The notes under the pieces: model-generated
The model's database searches: none
Told to the model about the DNA's origin: nothing
The model's input: only the letters and a program-made list of their open reading frames with translations
Program-made: the position numbers and the translations under genes
Assembly (NCBI GenBank): GCA_902628925.1
Contig: CACOPA010000001.1
Span: forward strand, 124,001 to 188,000
DNA length: 64,000 nucleotides
Source of the DNA: an uncultured SAR86 cluster bacterium
GTDB lineage: Bacteria; Pseudomonadota; Gammaproteobacteria; Magnimaribacterales; D2472
Direction of reading: 5' to 3'
Shown here: positions 33,321-44,878 of the stretch, piece by piece
Layout: every line of letters begins with the position of its first letter
How positions within the stretch are numbered: the stretch's first letter is position 1

Positions 33321-34865
33321 CTAATAAGTTTGTGTTTTCTTAAAATTTTCTAACAAAGACTCAAACTGCTTCTCGATGTCATCATCCCAGTCGCCCGTCT
33401 CATTGATTCTATTTTCAAGCTCACCCGCTTCTGCATGAAAGTACGAATGCAGTGAGTCCTCAAAAGAGCCAAGCTTTTCAACCTCAACGTCTTTTAAAAA
33501 TCCTCGGTCAGCAGCAAAAAGAGTTACTGCTTGTTGAGCCACGCTTAAAGGTGAATATTGTTTTTGCTTAAGCAGCTCAGTAATTCTTTGGCCGTGAGCC
33601 AATTGTTCTTTGGTTGCATCATCTAAATCAGACGCAAATTGAGCAAACGAAGCAAGCTCTCTAAACTGAGCTAGTGCCAACCTAACCCCACCACCAAGTT
33701 TTTTAATAATTTTAGTTTGCGCCGCACCACCAACCCTAGATACAGAAATACCTGGATTAATTGCAGGCCTTACTCCTGAATTAAATAAGTCAGTTTCTAA
33801 AAATATCTGACCGTCAGTAATGGAGATGACATTGGTTGGGACGAACGCCGAAACATCACCGGCCTGTGTTTCAATAATTGGAAGTGCTGTTAAGGATCCT
33901 GTTTTGCCCTTCACTTCACCGTTGGTAATTTTTTCAACATAGTCAGCATTTACTCGTGCTGCTCTTTCTAAAAGACGTGAATGCAAATAGAAAACATCAC
34001 CCGGGAAAGCTTCACGACCTGGAGGTCTTCTTAGAAGAAGTGATATTTGTCTGTAAGCTACAGCTTGCTTTGATAAGTCATCATAAACAATTAGTGCGTC
34101 CTCTCCTCTATCCCTAAAGTATTCGCCCATTGCGCATCCAGAATAAGCAGAAAGATATTGCATCGCTGCCGGATCTGCTGCTGCAGCTGAAACAACAATG
34201 GTGTGATCCATGGCGCCGTATTCTTCTAATTTTCTTACAACATTGGCAATCGTGGATTGTTTTTGACCTATTGCAACGTAAATACATTTAATGCCGGTGT
34301 CTTTTTGGTTGATGATGGTATCAATAGCAACAGCTGTTTTACCTGTTTGCCTATCACCAATAATGAGCTCCCTTTGACCCCTACCAATAGGCACCATAGC
34401 ATCAATAGCTTTTAGTCCTGTTTGAACAGGTTGGTCAACGGACTGTCTTGCGATCACCCCTGGGGCAACCACCTCAACAGGAGCAGTTAGCGAAGTTCCG
34501 ATTTCTCCTTTACCGTCAATAGGGTTACCTAAAGCATCAACAACTCTGCCCAACATTTCGCTACCGACTGGTACTTCGAGGATTCTTCCGGTACAAGTTG
34601 CTTTTTGTCCTTCAATCAATCCGAGATAGTCACCCAAGACAACAGCCCCTACCGAATCCTGCTCTAAATTTAGCGCTAGACCAAGCACGCCGTTCTCAAA
34701 CTCTATAAGTTCGCCAAACATGACATCTCCCATGCCATGAATACGTACAATTCCGTCTGAGACACTAACAATGATTCCCTCATTCTTTCGCTCTGCGCTA
34801 AGGTCCAAGCCTGCGATTTTTTCCTTTAGAACGCTTGAGATTTCTGATGGGTTAAGTTGGCTCAT
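33321..34865 (-). CDS. atpA: F-type ATP synthase alpha subunit
   Basis: Non-catalytic nucleotide-binding subunit of F1. 514 residues: Walker [16 protein letters not shown], the visible [33 protein letters not shown] and the conserved [22 protein letters not shown] plus the [18 protein letters not shown] loop. Standard length. Confidence 0.98.
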   Translation of the reverse strand: MSQLNPSEISSVLKEKIAGLDLSAERKNEGIIVSVSDGIVRIHGMGDVMFGELIEFENGVLGLALNLEQDSVGAVVLGDYLGLIEGQKATCTGRILEVPVGSEMLGRVVDALGNPIDGKGEIGTSLTAPVEVVAPGVIARQSVDQPVQTGLKAIDAMVPIGRGQRELIIGDRQTGKTAVAIDTIINQKDTGIKCIYVAIGQKQSTIANVVRKLEEYGAMDHTIVVSAAAADPAAMQYLSAYSGCAMGEYFRDRGEDALIVYDDLSKQAVAYRQISLLLRRPPGREAFPGDVFYLHSRLLERAARVNADYVEKITNGEVKGKTGSLTALPIIETQAGDVSAFVPTNVISITDGQIFLETDLFNSGVRPAINPGISVSRVGGAAQTKIIKKLGGGVRLALAQFRELASFAQFASDLDDATKEQLAHGQRITELLKQKQYSPLSVAQQAVTLFAADRGFLKDVEVEKLGSFEDSLHSYFHAEAGELENRINETGDWDDDIEKQFESLLENFKKTQTY

Positions 34866-34875
34866 AATTTCACCT

Positions 34876-35412
34876 TTAAATATTTAGTTCGTTTGCTAAT
34901 TTTTGAACTCTTCCTTTAATTGAGAGGTCAAGGATCTCATCATCTATTTTGATAGTGATGCCACCCATAATTGCTGGATCAACTAAAAAGTTAATGTTAG
35001 AAGTTTCTCCATATTTTTTTAATATTGATTGTTTTAATCCTTCCTTGGTTTCAGCACCAAGATCAACAGGAATTGAGACATCAATGTCGAGTTGTTGGTT
35101 ATGTTCTGCAAGCAGAGATTCATATAAGTTAGATATTTCAGGACAAATTTCTAACCTATCGTTTTCTGCCAAAGCCCCAAGCAAATTAATTACCAACTCA
35201 TTAACCTCTCCATCAAATATTGATGTGAGTTTTTTTAGAACTTCACTTCTTGATAGGGTTGGTGAATAGATAAGGTCTGTAATTGCTTTTTCTTTAAATC
35301 CTGCGGCAAGACTTTTAAGGCTCGCTTGAGTTTCTGAAGTAGACCCACCATCAACAGCGGCATCAAAAATTGCTTTAGCGTATGGTCTTGCTAGTGGGAC
35401 TAAGTCTTGCAT
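34876..35412 (-). CDS. atpH: F-type ATP synthase delta subunit
   Basis: Peripheral-stalk cap joining F1 to the b subunits. 178 residues: [13 protein letters not shown]-terminus and the C-terminal [19 protein letters not shown] with [15 protein letters not shown], typical of the family. Start overlaps the atpF stop by one base (TAATG). Confidence 0.96.
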   Translation of the reverse strand: MQDLVPLARPYAKAIFDAAVDGGSTSETQASLKSLAAGFKEKAITDLIYSPTLSRSEVLKKLTSIFDGEVNELVINLLGALAENDRLEICPEISNLYESLLAEHNQQLDIDVSIPVDLGAETKEGLKQSILKKYGETSNINFLVDPAIMGGITIKIDDEILDLSIKGRVQKLANELNI

Positions 35413-35881
35413 TAGATTTTTTGGGCAGCCTCAGAAATAATTTTTTCATGTTTTTCTTGTGAAATTTCATCTCCAAGAATTTTTTCTGTTGTCGAAACGA
35501 TAATTTCTGACACATCTTTTCTTAAGGCTTCTTTGGTCTTATTAATTTCAGCCTCAAGATTTTTGTTTGCAGATGCAATAATCTTTTCTGCTTCAGCCTC
35601 TGCTTTTGTTTTAGCCTCAGAGATTATTTGTGAGGCACGCTGATTTGCTTTCTCAACAATGTCTGCTGACTCTGATTTGGCTTTATCCAATTCTGCTTCG
35701 TAATTTAGTTTAGCCTCCTCTAACGAGTCGTTGGCTTTTTTAGCAGCCTCAAGACCATCTGAAATTCTTTTTTCTCGCTCCTCCATAATCGCAATAATTG
35801 GGGGCCATACATACCTCCAACATATGGCCACAAAAAGCACGAATGCTAATGTCTGGCCAAGAAGCGTTGCGTTGATATTCA

Positions 35882-35882
<1 letters not shown>
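35412..35882 (-). CDS. atpF: F-type ATP synthase b subunit
   Basis: Peripheral stalk: one N-terminal membrane helix (LLGQTLAFVLFVAICWRYVW) then a long coiled coil beginning PPIIAIMEEREKRISDGLEA, Lys/Glu/Ala-rich to the end. 156 residues as usual. Overlaps atpE and atpH by one base each. Confidence 0.96.
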
Positions 35883-36118
<236 letters not shown>

Positions 36119-36132
36119 CTAAATTTTGAGGA

Positions 36133-37276
<1,144 letters not shown>

Positions 37277-37381
37277 TGTTAAGAGAGCAATAATTGCTGG
37301 AAAACTTTCTTTTATGTTTCTGATGTTTCTAATAAAAATTTTCAGGCTGAATTATAGGAATTATGTCCTCTTCAAACAAGG

Positions 37382-38218
37382 TTATTTGGAACTTAATTTT
37401 GATAATTTCTTAATGATGATTTCTCTCTCATCAGCTGAAAAATACTGAATTGTTATTTGGCCTGTTTTTTTGGATTTTTCTTGGATTGAGATTTTGTGGC
37501 CAACGCTCTCAGATAATGACTCAAAAAGGTCCTCCACATCGGTGTCTTTCTTTGTTTGTGGTTTTGTTTTTTTAACTTTGGAGGTTAGGTCTTTTACTGT
37601 TAAGCCCTCTTCAGCTATTTTTTTGGCTGCCTTTAAAGCATCTTTTTCGGGAAGAGAAATAAGAATTTTTGCATGGCCTCTCTCTATCTTTCCGGATTCA
37701 AGCAAGCTTAAAACCTCGGGGTTAAGAGATAGAAGCCTCACTGCGTTTGCAATTGTGCTTCTTGCCTTTCCGGTAACACTAGATATTTCTTCTTGTGTTA
37801 AGTTAAATTCCCTTTTAAGCCTGTCGTACCCCCTGGCCTCCTCAACAGGGTTTAAGTTTTCGCGTTGAAGGTTCTCAATTAATGCTATCTCTAGAGACTG
37901 TTGGTTTTCAGTGTTTTCAATGAGGCATGGCACCTCTTTAAGTTTTAGGTTTTTTGCTGCCCTAAACCTTCGTTCACCGGCAATAATTTCATACTGATCA
38001 AGCGAAGCCTCTCTCACTATAATGGGTGAGAGGATGCCGTGTTGTTTTATTGAGTCTGCAAGCTCTGATAGTTTTTCATCATTAAATGAGGTTCTGGGTT
38101 GATACCTGTTGGGTGCTATTTTGTTGGTTGGTATGTTTTTTACTATGTTGGCATTTGGTTGTTCTACATCACCAAGCAAAGCATCCAAACCCTTATTAAG
38201 TATTGGTTTTTCAGGCAC
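37382..38218 (-). CDS. parB: Chromosome-partitioning protein ParB (CTP-dependent clamp)
   Basis: Binds parS, loads onto DNA with CTP and works with ParA in origin segregation. 278 residues: NIPTNKIAPNRYQPRTSF, the CTP-site GERRFRAAKNLKLKEVPC (GERRxRA motif), IENLQRENLNPVEEARGY, a helix-turn-helix (LTQEEISSVTGKARSTIANA) and a C-terminal dimerisation domain. GTG 38218 start overlaps the parA stop. A matching parS site lies in the 3' end of recF. Confidence 0.95.
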   Translation of the reverse strand: MPEKPILNKGLDALLGDVEQPNANIVKNIPTNKIAPNRYQPRTSFNDEKLSELADSIKQHGILSPIIVREASLDQYEIIAGERRFRAAKNLKLKEVPCLIENTENQQSLEIALIENLQRENLNPVEEARGYDRLKREFNLTQEEISSVTGKARSTIANAVRLLSLNPEVLSLLESGKIERGHAKILISLPEKDALKAAKKIAEEGLTVKDLTSKVKKTKPQTKKDTDVEDLFESLSESVGHKISIQEKSKKTGQITIQYFSADEREIIIKKLSKLSSK

Positions 38219-38954
38219 CTTCTATCCTCCTTAAAAACTCACCAGTTAATGCTATATATGCCTTTGCTCCAAGCGATTCTGGCATATATTTTGTACCAGA
38301 AAGTCCGTGGCTTGGCGCTTCTGCTAGCTTAACATTTCTTGGAATAAGCGTGTTAAATAACTGGTCGGGGAAGTGTTTTTCAAGATCGTCTGACACACTT
38401 TTTGCCAGGTTGTTCCTCATGTCTACCATTGTTCTTATGATCCCAACAACTTTGTTGCTGCTCAAGCCCCTATTTCCAAGGGAGGTTATTGTATTAAGCA
38501 GCGAGGAAATGCCTTCAAGAGAATAGTATTCGCATTGAAGGGGAACAAGTGTGCCAACAGAAGATATTAATGCCTCTACCGTAAGTGAGTTTAGGGCTGG
38601 GGGAGTGTCTATAATTACAAAGTCATACTTTAGCTCTGATAGAGATTCCTCAATGAATCCTTTTTTGGGTTCTGTTCTGATGTGAGCCTCTAGAGCAACA
38701 AGATCTTCTCCTCCAGGAATAACATCATAGCCATTGTTTGAGCTTGCAACTATCTCGTTAATATTCTTGCCTTCAAATAAACCCAAAAGTGTGTTTTCTT
38801 TTTTTAGGCCTGAGGCGGTGGTTGCGTTTCCCTGGGAGTCTAGATCAATTAAAAGGGCCTTTCTTTTGGTGGATGCTAAAACCGCAGCCAAGTTAACGGC
38901 TGTTGTTGTTTTGCCCACTCCGCCCTTTTGATTTGCGACTGATATGATTTTCAT
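38211..38954 (-). CDS. parA: Chromosome-partitioning ATPase ParA
   Basis: Deviant-Walker ATPase of the Soj/ParA chromosomal type. 247 residues: KGGVGKTTTAVNLAAVLAS (Walker A with the signature lysine), LLIDLDSQGNATTASGL, FVIIDTPPALNSLTVEAL (Walker B) and VPLQCEYYSLEGISSLLNTI. No N-terminal HTH, as in chromosomal ParA. ATG 38954 overlaps the rsmG stop (ATGA). Confidence 0.96.
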   Translation of the reverse strand: MKIISVANQKGGVGKTTTAVNLAAVLASTKRKALLIDLDSQGNATTASGLKKENTLLGLFEGKNINEIVASSNNGYDVIPGGEDLVALEAHIRTEPKKGFIEESLSELKYDFVIIDTPPALNSLTVEALISSVGTLVPLQCEYYSLEGISSLLNTITSLGNRGLSSNKVVGIIRTMVDMRNNLAKSVSDDLEKHFPDQLFNTLIPRNVKLAEAPSHGLSGTKYMPESLGAKAYIALTGEFLRRIEGA

Positions 38955-39520
38955 TGCGTGTTAATTGTTATTCTAACAAGATGTCTTTGTTTGTCTGTTT
39001 GATCGCTTTTAAAAACCTCTGTTTTGTATTTCTTTATTCTTGCTATCTCCTTTTCGACTATTTCCTTTTTGCCTTTAAATAGTAAGTATTCTCCGTCTTT
39101 TTTTAGAAGGTGTGACGACATGTTAATAATTTTCTCAATCTCGCTAAGGGCTCTTGCTGTGATGTGGCTAAAGCTTTTGAGTTGGGTTTGTTTGTTTATG
39201 CTTTCGTTAAACACAGAGGCATTTGAAATGTTAAGTTTTTTGATTGTTTTTTCTAAAAAATAAGCTTTCTTTTGGTTTTTTTCTGCAAGGGTAATTTGGA
39301 TTTCTGGGAGGTGGATTGCCAAAACTATTCCCGGAATCCCCGCACCTGTTCCTATGTCTAAAATGTTCTTTGCTGCTTTAAAGTGATCTAAAAACAAGAG
39401 TGTATCGAGAATGTCTTCTTTATAAATTTGTTCCCTTGATGACCTTTTAACAAGGTTGTGAACTGAGTTGTACTTTAAGATTTCCTTGATATAGGCATCA
39501 ACCTGTTTCTTTCTCAGCAT
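38951..39520 (-). CDS. rsmG: 16S rRNA (guanine-527-N7)-methyltransferase RsmG
   Basis: Methylates G527 of 16S rRNA. 189 residues with the SAM-binding NILDIGTGAGIPGIVLAIHL and later SFSHITARALSEIEKII and YLLFKGKKE. Overlaps mnmG by 23 bases and parA by four, giving the usual mnmG-rsmG-parA-parB order. Confidence 0.95.
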   Translation of the reverse strand: MLRKKQVDAYIKEILKYNSVHNLVKRSSREQIYKEDILDTLLFLDHFKAAKNILDIGTGAGIPGIVLAIHLPEIQITLAEKNQKKAYFLEKTIKKLNISNASVFNESINKQTQLKSFSHITARALSEIEKIINMSSHLLKKDGEYLLFKGKKEIVEKEIARIKKYKTEVFKSDQTDKQRHLVRITINTQ

Positions 39521-41327
39521 TTTGATTTGGTTGTTTTCTAAGATAAATTCTTAACAGGTTAATGCTTGCTGGGGTTACTCCCTCGAGCTGGGCTGCGACC
39601 CCTATGCTTGGTGGCCGAATGTTTGAAAGTTTTTCTTGAATCTCGTTTGATAATCCAGGTATCAATGAATAGTCAAGCCCCACAGGTATTCTTGTTGAAA
39701 AGTGTTTTTTGTTTGTTTCAATTTCTCTGAGTTGTTTTTTTATATACCCACTATACCTCTGATCTATGATTGCTCGTTCGATTTGGGGGTGGGATGCAAG
39801 CTCTTCTCCGATGGCCTCTTTTAGTTTTGCTGTGCTTACATCTGTTCTCTTTAAAGCCTCAAGAGCTGTTACCCCCTCAAAAGGTTTTGAAAGTTTTTTA
39901 TTGTCGAGAAGTTTTTTAAAGACTTGATATTCCTCCTCTTCTTTTTTGAAAGACTTAAAATCTTTTTGGTTGATTAGTCCGATGCTATTCGCTTTAATTG
40001 TGAGCCGTTCTCTTGCAGTGTCTTGAGACAACATCAGTCTGTGTTCTGCTCTGCTGGTAAACATACGATAGGGCTCTGTAACACCATGAGAGATAAGGTC
40101 ATTAATTAGTACTCCGATATAAGATTCGTGTCTTTCTAGAATAAAAGGCCTTTCTTTTAACAAAGACTTGCACGCGTTAATCCCGGCCATTAGCCCTTGT
40201 GCTGCTGCCTCTTCATACCCAGTGGTTCCGTTAATTTGTCCAGCAAGGTAAAAGTTATTGAAGAATTTTGTTTCAAGCGTGTCGTTAAGGTTTCTTGGGT
40301 CTATAAAATCATACTCAACAGCGTATCCGAACTCACCTATCTCACAATTTTCTAGACCAGTTATTGTTCTAATAAATCTTTCTTGGGTTTGTTTGGGTAG
40401 GCTGCTTGATATGCCGTTGGGGTAAACCAGATCAACATTGATTCCTTCGGGCTCAATAAATACCTGGTGGGTTTCTTTGTCCTTAAATTTAAAAACCTTA
40501 TCTTCGATAGATGGACAGTAGCGAGGCCCGATTCCTGATATTTGACCAGAATACATTGCAGAAAGGTGTAAGTTTTCCTCAATAATTTTCTTGGTTGCCG
40601 GTGTTGTCCTTGTTATGTAACAAGACAGTTGTGTTGGGTGGGGGTGTTTTTGTTGAAGGCTACTCATGAAGGGTGTTGGGCTGTCGCCTGGCTGCTCTTC
40701 CATTACCTCTAGATCCAGAGTAGACATTTTTATTCTTGCTGGGGTGCCTGTTTTAAGCCTTCCCATTGGGAGCTTAAGATCGTAAAGTTTTTGGGATAGA
40801 GGGATGGATGGTTTATCTCCTACTCGCCCTCCTGACTTTTTTTCATCCCCGGTATACAAGATACCATTCAAAAAGGTGCCTGTTGTTAAAATGGTTTTTT
40901 TAGCTTCTATGGCTCCCAAAGAATCTGTGATTACGCCCATCACATTGTCTTTTTCAACAATAAGGTCGATAACCTCGCCCTCCATAACTTCAATGTTTGA
41001 ATTATTGATGATTGATTGAATGGATTGTTTGTAAAGATCTCTATCACATTGCGCTCTTAGTGCCTGAACTGCTGGTCCTTTGCGTGTATTGAGTGTTCTG
41101 AACTGTATGCCTGACATGTCAGTTGCCTGAGCCATAATCCCGCCCATTGCATCAATTTCCTTTACTATATGAGATTTTCCCAACCCACCGATTGCAGGAT
41201 TGCAAGACATCTGACCGATGGTATTTTTTTTATGAGTTATGAGGCCGCACTTTAATCCCAATCTATAACATGCATGAGCTGCCTCAACCCCTGCATGACC
41301 ACCACCAACAACTAAAACATCAAACAT
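39498..41327 (-). CDS. mnmG: tRNA uridine-34 carboxymethylaminomethyl enzyme MnmG (GidA)
   Basis: FAD-dependent partner of MnmE in wobble-uridine modification. 609 residues: VLVVGGGHAGVEAAHACYRL (FAD dinucleotide fold), MSCNPAIGGLGKSHIVKEID, QFRTLNTRKGPAVQALRAQC, NLYLAG-type FNNFYLAGQINGTTGYEEAA, and a helical C-terminal tRNA/MnmE-binding domain. A TATTAT box ends seven bases before ATG 41327. Its coding strand is A/C-rich, unlike mnmE next door (see findings). Confidence 0.97.
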   Translation of the reverse strand: MFDVLVVGGGHAGVEAAHACYRLGLKCGLITHKKNTIGQMSCNPAIGGLGKSHIVKEIDAMGGIMAQATDMSGIQFRTLNTRKGPAVQALRAQCDRDLYKQSIQSIINNSNIEVMEGEVIDLIVEKDNVMGVITDSLGAIEAKKTILTTGTFLNGILYTGDEKKSGGRVGDKPSIPLSQKLYDLKLPMGRLKTGTPARIKMSTLDLEVMEEQPGDSPTPFMSSLQQKHPHPTQLSCYITRTTPATKKIIEENLHLSAMYSGQISGIGPRYCPSIEDKVFKFKDKETHQVFIEPEGINVDLVYPNGISSSLPKQTQERFIRTITGLENCEIGEFGYAVEYDFIDPRNLNDTLETKFFNNFYLAGQINGTTGYEEAAAQGLMAGINACKSLLKERPFILERHESYIGVLINDLISHGVTEPYRMFTSRAEHRLMLSQDTARERLTIKANSIGLINQKDFKSFKKEEEEYQVFKKLLDNKKLSKPFEGVTALEALKRTDVSTAKLKEAIGEELASHPQIERAIIDQRYSGYIKKQLREIETNKKHFSTRIPVGLDYSLIPGLSNEIQEKLSNIRPPSIGVAAQLEGVTPASINLLRIYLRKQPNQNAEKETG

Positions 41328-41534
41328 ATAAGAATAATAATAAATATAAATATATATTTTTAGTTGTTTTTATTATGGAGTGTATTTTCTGTTGGTATCT
41401 CCCTGTAAGACTCTCCACGCATATGTTTAGGGTTGTTGATAAACAGGGATAAGCTTTCTGACTCTTTTGTGGCATGTGAATGTATAAACTGTGCATATTA
41501 TTTTTTATACCAAAATCCCAACAAGATACCCCCA
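41328..41534. other. Gene-free A+T-rich region between mnmG and mnmE
   Basis: 207 bases. The first 33 are an A/T run with alternating ATA repeats; further along come TGTTGATAA (reverse complement TTATCAACA, one mismatch to a DnaA box) and CAGGGATAA. It holds the mnmG promoter. In Escherichia coli the origin lies beside mnmG, so this is a secondary origin candidate, but it lacks a clear DnaA-box cluster. Short frames crossing it have no ribosome-binding site or similarity. Confidence 0.35.
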
Positions 41535-42848
41535 TCATTTCCCAATACAAAAATTTGCAAAAATGTCACCCAGTAAATCATCTGAAGACTTGGACCCAAT
41601 AAAATCATCAAGACGTGCGCGTGACTGTTTGAGCTCTTCTGCAGCCAACTCAAAATCCTCTATGGATATTTTTTCCAAGCAATTTACACAACATACAGTT
41701 GCCCCATCAATAAGCTTTGCTTGCCTATTATTAATAAGAAAAAGACGCTCTTTATCTTGGTTGACCGAACTGATTAATTCAGCCACTCCTTTTACTAAGC
41801 CACTTACACCAAAACCAGTTTTTGCTGAGACTGTAAAATCTACACCTGGGTGAGAATCACAATCACCAAGGTCAGATTTATTTAATATGATGATGTGTGG
41901 AACATCTTTTAATATCTTTTTTGAAACCGCTATAAAATCTAAACAAGTACTATCAACCACCACTAACACCAATGATTGATTTTTTGCTTCCTGTAAAACC
42001 AATGATATGCCACTAGATTCGATCTCATCATTTGTATCTCTTATCCCAGCAGAATCAAAAAGACTGAATTTATTTGAATTAAAAACCATCTCACTTTCAA
42101 TCATGTCGCGAGTTGTTCCTGCAATATCAGACGTGATGGACCTCGTTCTTCCTAACATACTATTAAACAAAGATGATTTTCCTGAGTTGGGAGGACCCAC
42201 CAACAAAACACTTTTTTTCTCCCCGACATCATCCACCAGCCTTGAATTATTTCTGAGGTCACCCAACTGTTTGATTATGTCATTACACATAACACCCATC
42301 CGATCAATGTTTTCTTCATTAACCCCATCTTCATCTGAGAAATCAATTTGAGATTCTAACTCCACTCTTAATAAATCAATTAAATCTCCAACCCTCACAA
42401 CCCTTTCAGACAAAGCCCCAGAAATAGCAGCAACACTTAACATAACCTCATGCTCATCAATGGAGTCAATAAGAGTCGAAACCATTTCAGCCTCATTGAG
42501 AGACATTTTATTATTTGCCACTGATAGTCTTGTAAATTCTCCAGGCTCAGCCTCGCGCATGCCAAGCTGCTCCAAAAAACCAACAATACCCTTAACCACA
42601 CCAAGCCCCCCATGTGAAAAAATTTCCACCATATCCTCACCGCAGTAGCTTTTTGGACTTTTATAAAAAACCAACATACAACTATCAAGAACTCCTTCTT
42701 GAGACCTTAAATCCCTGAGAAAAATTTGACCAAAAGTATTTATTGGTTTGTCTAATGAAGAGTTTATTTTTTTATGGCAGCCCTCACCGGCAACCCTTAT
42801 AACTGCTATAGCTGACTTACCTACAGGGGTTGCAAGGGCAAAAATCAC
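41535..42848 (-). CDS. mnmE: tRNA modification GTPase MnmE
   Basis: Works with MnmG in the synthesis of cmnm5U34. 437 residues from GTG 42848 (N-terminus a few residues short of the usual one). N-terminal domain starts FALATPVGKSAIAVIRVAG; GTPase domain has GPPNSGKSSLFNSMLGR (G1), DIAGTTRDMI (G2), LFDSAGIR (G3) and ILNKSDL (G4); the C-terminus is the conserved FCIGK with the essential cysteine. Coding strand is G/T-rich at third positions. Confidence 0.96.
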   Translation of the reverse strand: MIFALATPVGKSAIAVIRVAGEGCHKKINSSLDKPINTFGQIFLRDLRSQEGVLDSCMLVFYKSPKSYCGEDMVEIFSHGGLGVVKGIVGFLEQLGMREAEPGEFTRLSVANNKMSLNEAEMVSTLIDSIDEHEVMLSVAAISGALSERVVRVGDLIDLLRVELESQIDFSDEDGVNEENIDRMGVMCNDIIKQLGDLRNNSRLVDDVGEKKSVLLVGPPNSGKSSLFNSMLGRTRSITSDIAGTTRDMIESEMVFNSNKFSLFDSAGIRDTNDEIESSGISLVLQEAKNQSLVLVVVDSTCLDFIAVSKKILKDVPHIIILNKSDLGDCDSHPGVDFTVSAKTGFGVSGLVKGVAELISSVNQDKERLFLINNRQAKLIDGATVCCVNCLEKISIEDFELAAEELKQSRARLDDFIGSKSSDDLLGDIFANFCIGK

Positions 42849-42859
42849 CGATCTGAGAC

Positions 42860-44398
42860 CTAACCACCAGGGGTGCTGAACGAACTAGCACCATATTTTC
42901 GATACATCATACGCTGTTGAACGAGTGAAAATAGTGCGTTGGCAACCGAGTACAAAACTAACCCCGACGGTAAAAAAACAAAAAACACAGAGAACACAAC
43001 AGGCATGTACTTCATGACTTGAACCTGCATTGGCTCCATGTTGGGCGGGGTTGGGTTTAGTTGCTGAGTTAAATACATAAGCCCGCCCATTACGACTGGT
43101 AAAACAAAATAGGGATCCGGGGCCGAGAGATCCTGCAACCAAAAAAAGAAAGGAGCATGTCTAAGCTCCACAATTTCTCTAAGAGCAAAGAAAAGAGCAA
43201 TAAAAACAGGAAACTGCAACAACATTGGAAAACAACCACCGGCTGGATTTATCTTCTCTTTCTTGTACAACGCCATCATCTCAACACCAAGCTTTTGTCT
43301 GTCATCTTTATAGCGCTGCTGAATCTCCTGAAGCCTTGGTTGTACGACACGCATTTTTGCCATTGATCTAAAACCAGCTGCAGAAATTGGCCAAAGCAAC
43401 AACTTAACCACAACAGTCAACAATAAAATTGATACACCCCAGTTATTAATAAGGTCATTTATAACTACAAGCAACATTACAAGGGGTTGGGCTAAAAACC
43501 AAAACCACCCCATATCAATAGATAGCTCTAAGTCCTTGGCAATTAACATAAGATCAGACCTGATTTTTGGCCCAAAAAACAACTTATGTGAAACACCTGA
43601 ATTAATATCAGAGATTGTTTTTTCTCTAACAATGGAACCCATTGAGTAAACACCACCAGGAACACCGGGGGGGTTTGCAAACATTGTCACCACATCATTT
43701 GGGTTAACCAGCAAAGCGGTTAAAAAATACTTTTGAATAAAACCAACCCAGCCGCCAACCTGATCAAACAGAAGCCTTTCATCAATAGAGCGCAGCCTGT
43801 AACTATCATAAGGATCATCAGGAGTATTAAAGGCCACCCCAACATATGAGGCGTTATCAATCCATGAGTCTGTGGCGTCCAAAGGCTTGCCGTCAGTTCG
43901 ATACATTGCAACAAAGGGATCTCCAGGCTTATTCCCACCCAGATAACTATCATTAATATCAACCAAATACCCCTCTTTAATCGATATAACTTTTTTGTAA
44001 AGACCGTCACCCGAAACAAGCGTGATACTGGAACCATCATTGTTTTTTAGTGAAAAGGCAGGGCTTTCAATACCAAAACCACTTTTGACATAAAACTTAA
44101 AGGCACCCTCAGACCCCAATAACCTAAAGTTTGGAGAGCCCTCTTTTTGAAGCACAGGATACTCACTAAGCTCTACACCAATTATTGAGCCGCTTAAATT
44201 ATCAACAACAAGGGTCAAAGAGCTATTGCTTATTTTTGAAGTATTTGAGCCATCAACACTATCGACACCAGAAGAAACCTCATCAACTCTTGTGGTTGCA
44301 ACAAGCTCTGCCTTTGCAGCTGACTCTTGTGACCACTCCCAAAAAAGAAGGTAAGCAAACAACCCCACCATCAGAATCCACAACAACCTAAAACTCAT
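42860..44398 (-). CDS. yidC: Membrane protein insertase YidC
   Basis: Inserts and folds inner-membrane proteins. 512 residues: N-terminal transmembrane helix (LLWILMVGLFAYLLFWEW), large periplasmic beta domain, then the conserved insertase core with WGVSILLLTVVVKLLLWPIS, the basic RSMAKMRVVQPRLQEIQQRY hairpin, PAGGCFPMLLQFPVFIALFF and the C-terminal VFFVFLPSGLVLYSVANAL. Overlaps yidD by one base. Confidence 0.97.
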   Translation of the reverse strand: MSFRLLWILMVGLFAYLLFWEWSQESAAKAELVATTRVDEVSSGVDSVDGSNTSKISNSSLTLVVDNLSGSIIGVELSEYPVLQKEGSPNFRLLGSEGAFKFYVKSGFGIESPAFSLKNNDGSSITLVSGDGLYKKVISIKEGYLVDINDSYLGGNKPGDPFVAMYRTDGKPLDATDSWIDNASYVGVAFNTPDDPYDSYRLRSIDERLLFDQVGGWVGFIQKYFLTALLVNPNDVVTMFANPPGVPGGVYSMGSIVREKTISDINSGVSHKLFFGPKIRSDLMLIAKDLELSIDMGWFWFLAQPLVMLLVVINDLINNWGVSILLLTVVVKLLLWPISAAGFRSMAKMRVVQPRLQEIQQRYKDDRQKLGVEMMALYKKEKINPAGGCFPMLLQFPVFIALFFALREIVELRHAPFFFWLQDLSAPDPYFVLPVVMGGLMYLTQQLNPTPPNMEPMQVQVMKYMPVVFSVFFVFLPSGLVLYSVANALFSLVQQRMMYRKYGASSFSTPGG

Positions 44399-44607
44399 TA
44401 TTTAACCTCATCTATGCCACCTTTAGACCATGGTCCACATCTTAATATCCTTACCAAGGAATACCAACCACCAACAATTACCCCATGCTTGTGAATGGAT
44501 TCTACACAATATTCTGAACAGGTGGGGTGAAATCTACAATTGTTACCAAGCAATGGACTTATAAGCCACTGGTAGCCTCGAACTAAACGTATAGCAATAT
44601 TACGCAT
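44398..44607 (-). CDS. yidD: Membrane protein insertion efficiency factor YidD
   Basis: 69-residue protein with the family pattern RLVRGYQWLISPLLGNNCRF, HPTCSEYCVESI and RILRCGPWSKGGID. Three conserved cysteines present. Encoded between rnpA and yidC with overlaps on both sides, the usual place. Confidence 0.95.
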   Translation of the reverse strand: MRNIAIRLVRGYQWLISPLLGNNCRFHPTCSEYCVESIHKHGVIVGGWYSLVRILRCGPWSKGGIDEVK

Positions 44608-44860
44608 TTACCTTAGACAGCTCAAACAAGACCAATTTTTTTATTTCCACATATGATTCACTTAACAAACCACCACCCACAACACAAATAAGATCTTTAG
44701 ATTGATCATTTTTATAGGTTTGAGCAAGAGCGCTTTTTATTTGTCTTTTTATCCTGTTTCGATCCACGGCTCTAGGATAGTCTTTTTTTCTTACCACTAT
44801 AAATATTCCCGGTTTGACGGAATAAGATTTTTTAAAAAAAATTTTTAAACTAGCTCTCAC
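44600..44860 (-). CDS. rnpA: Ribonuclease P protein component RnpA
   Basis: Protein subunit of RNase P. 86 residues from GTG 44860, shorter than usual (about 110-120), because the usual N-terminal RL-F helix is reduced; the frame upstream (LRHAHR) is open back to the rpmH stop but has no start codon. The RNA-binding signature is AVDRNRIKRQIKSAL. Position between rpmH and yidD supports the call. Confidence 0.9.
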   Translation of the reverse strand: MRASLKIFFKKSYSVKPGIFIVVRKKDYPRAVDRNRIKRQIKSALAQTYKNDQSKDLICVVGGGLLSESYVEIKKLVLFELSKVNA

Positions 44861-44878
44861 CCTATGAGCGTGGCGTAG

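Noticed and set aside
41320-41550. 76-codon frame between mnmG and mnmE
   Set aside because: No ribosome-binding site, low-complexity hydrophobic end, and overlap with the mnmE 3' end; better explained as intergenic sequence.
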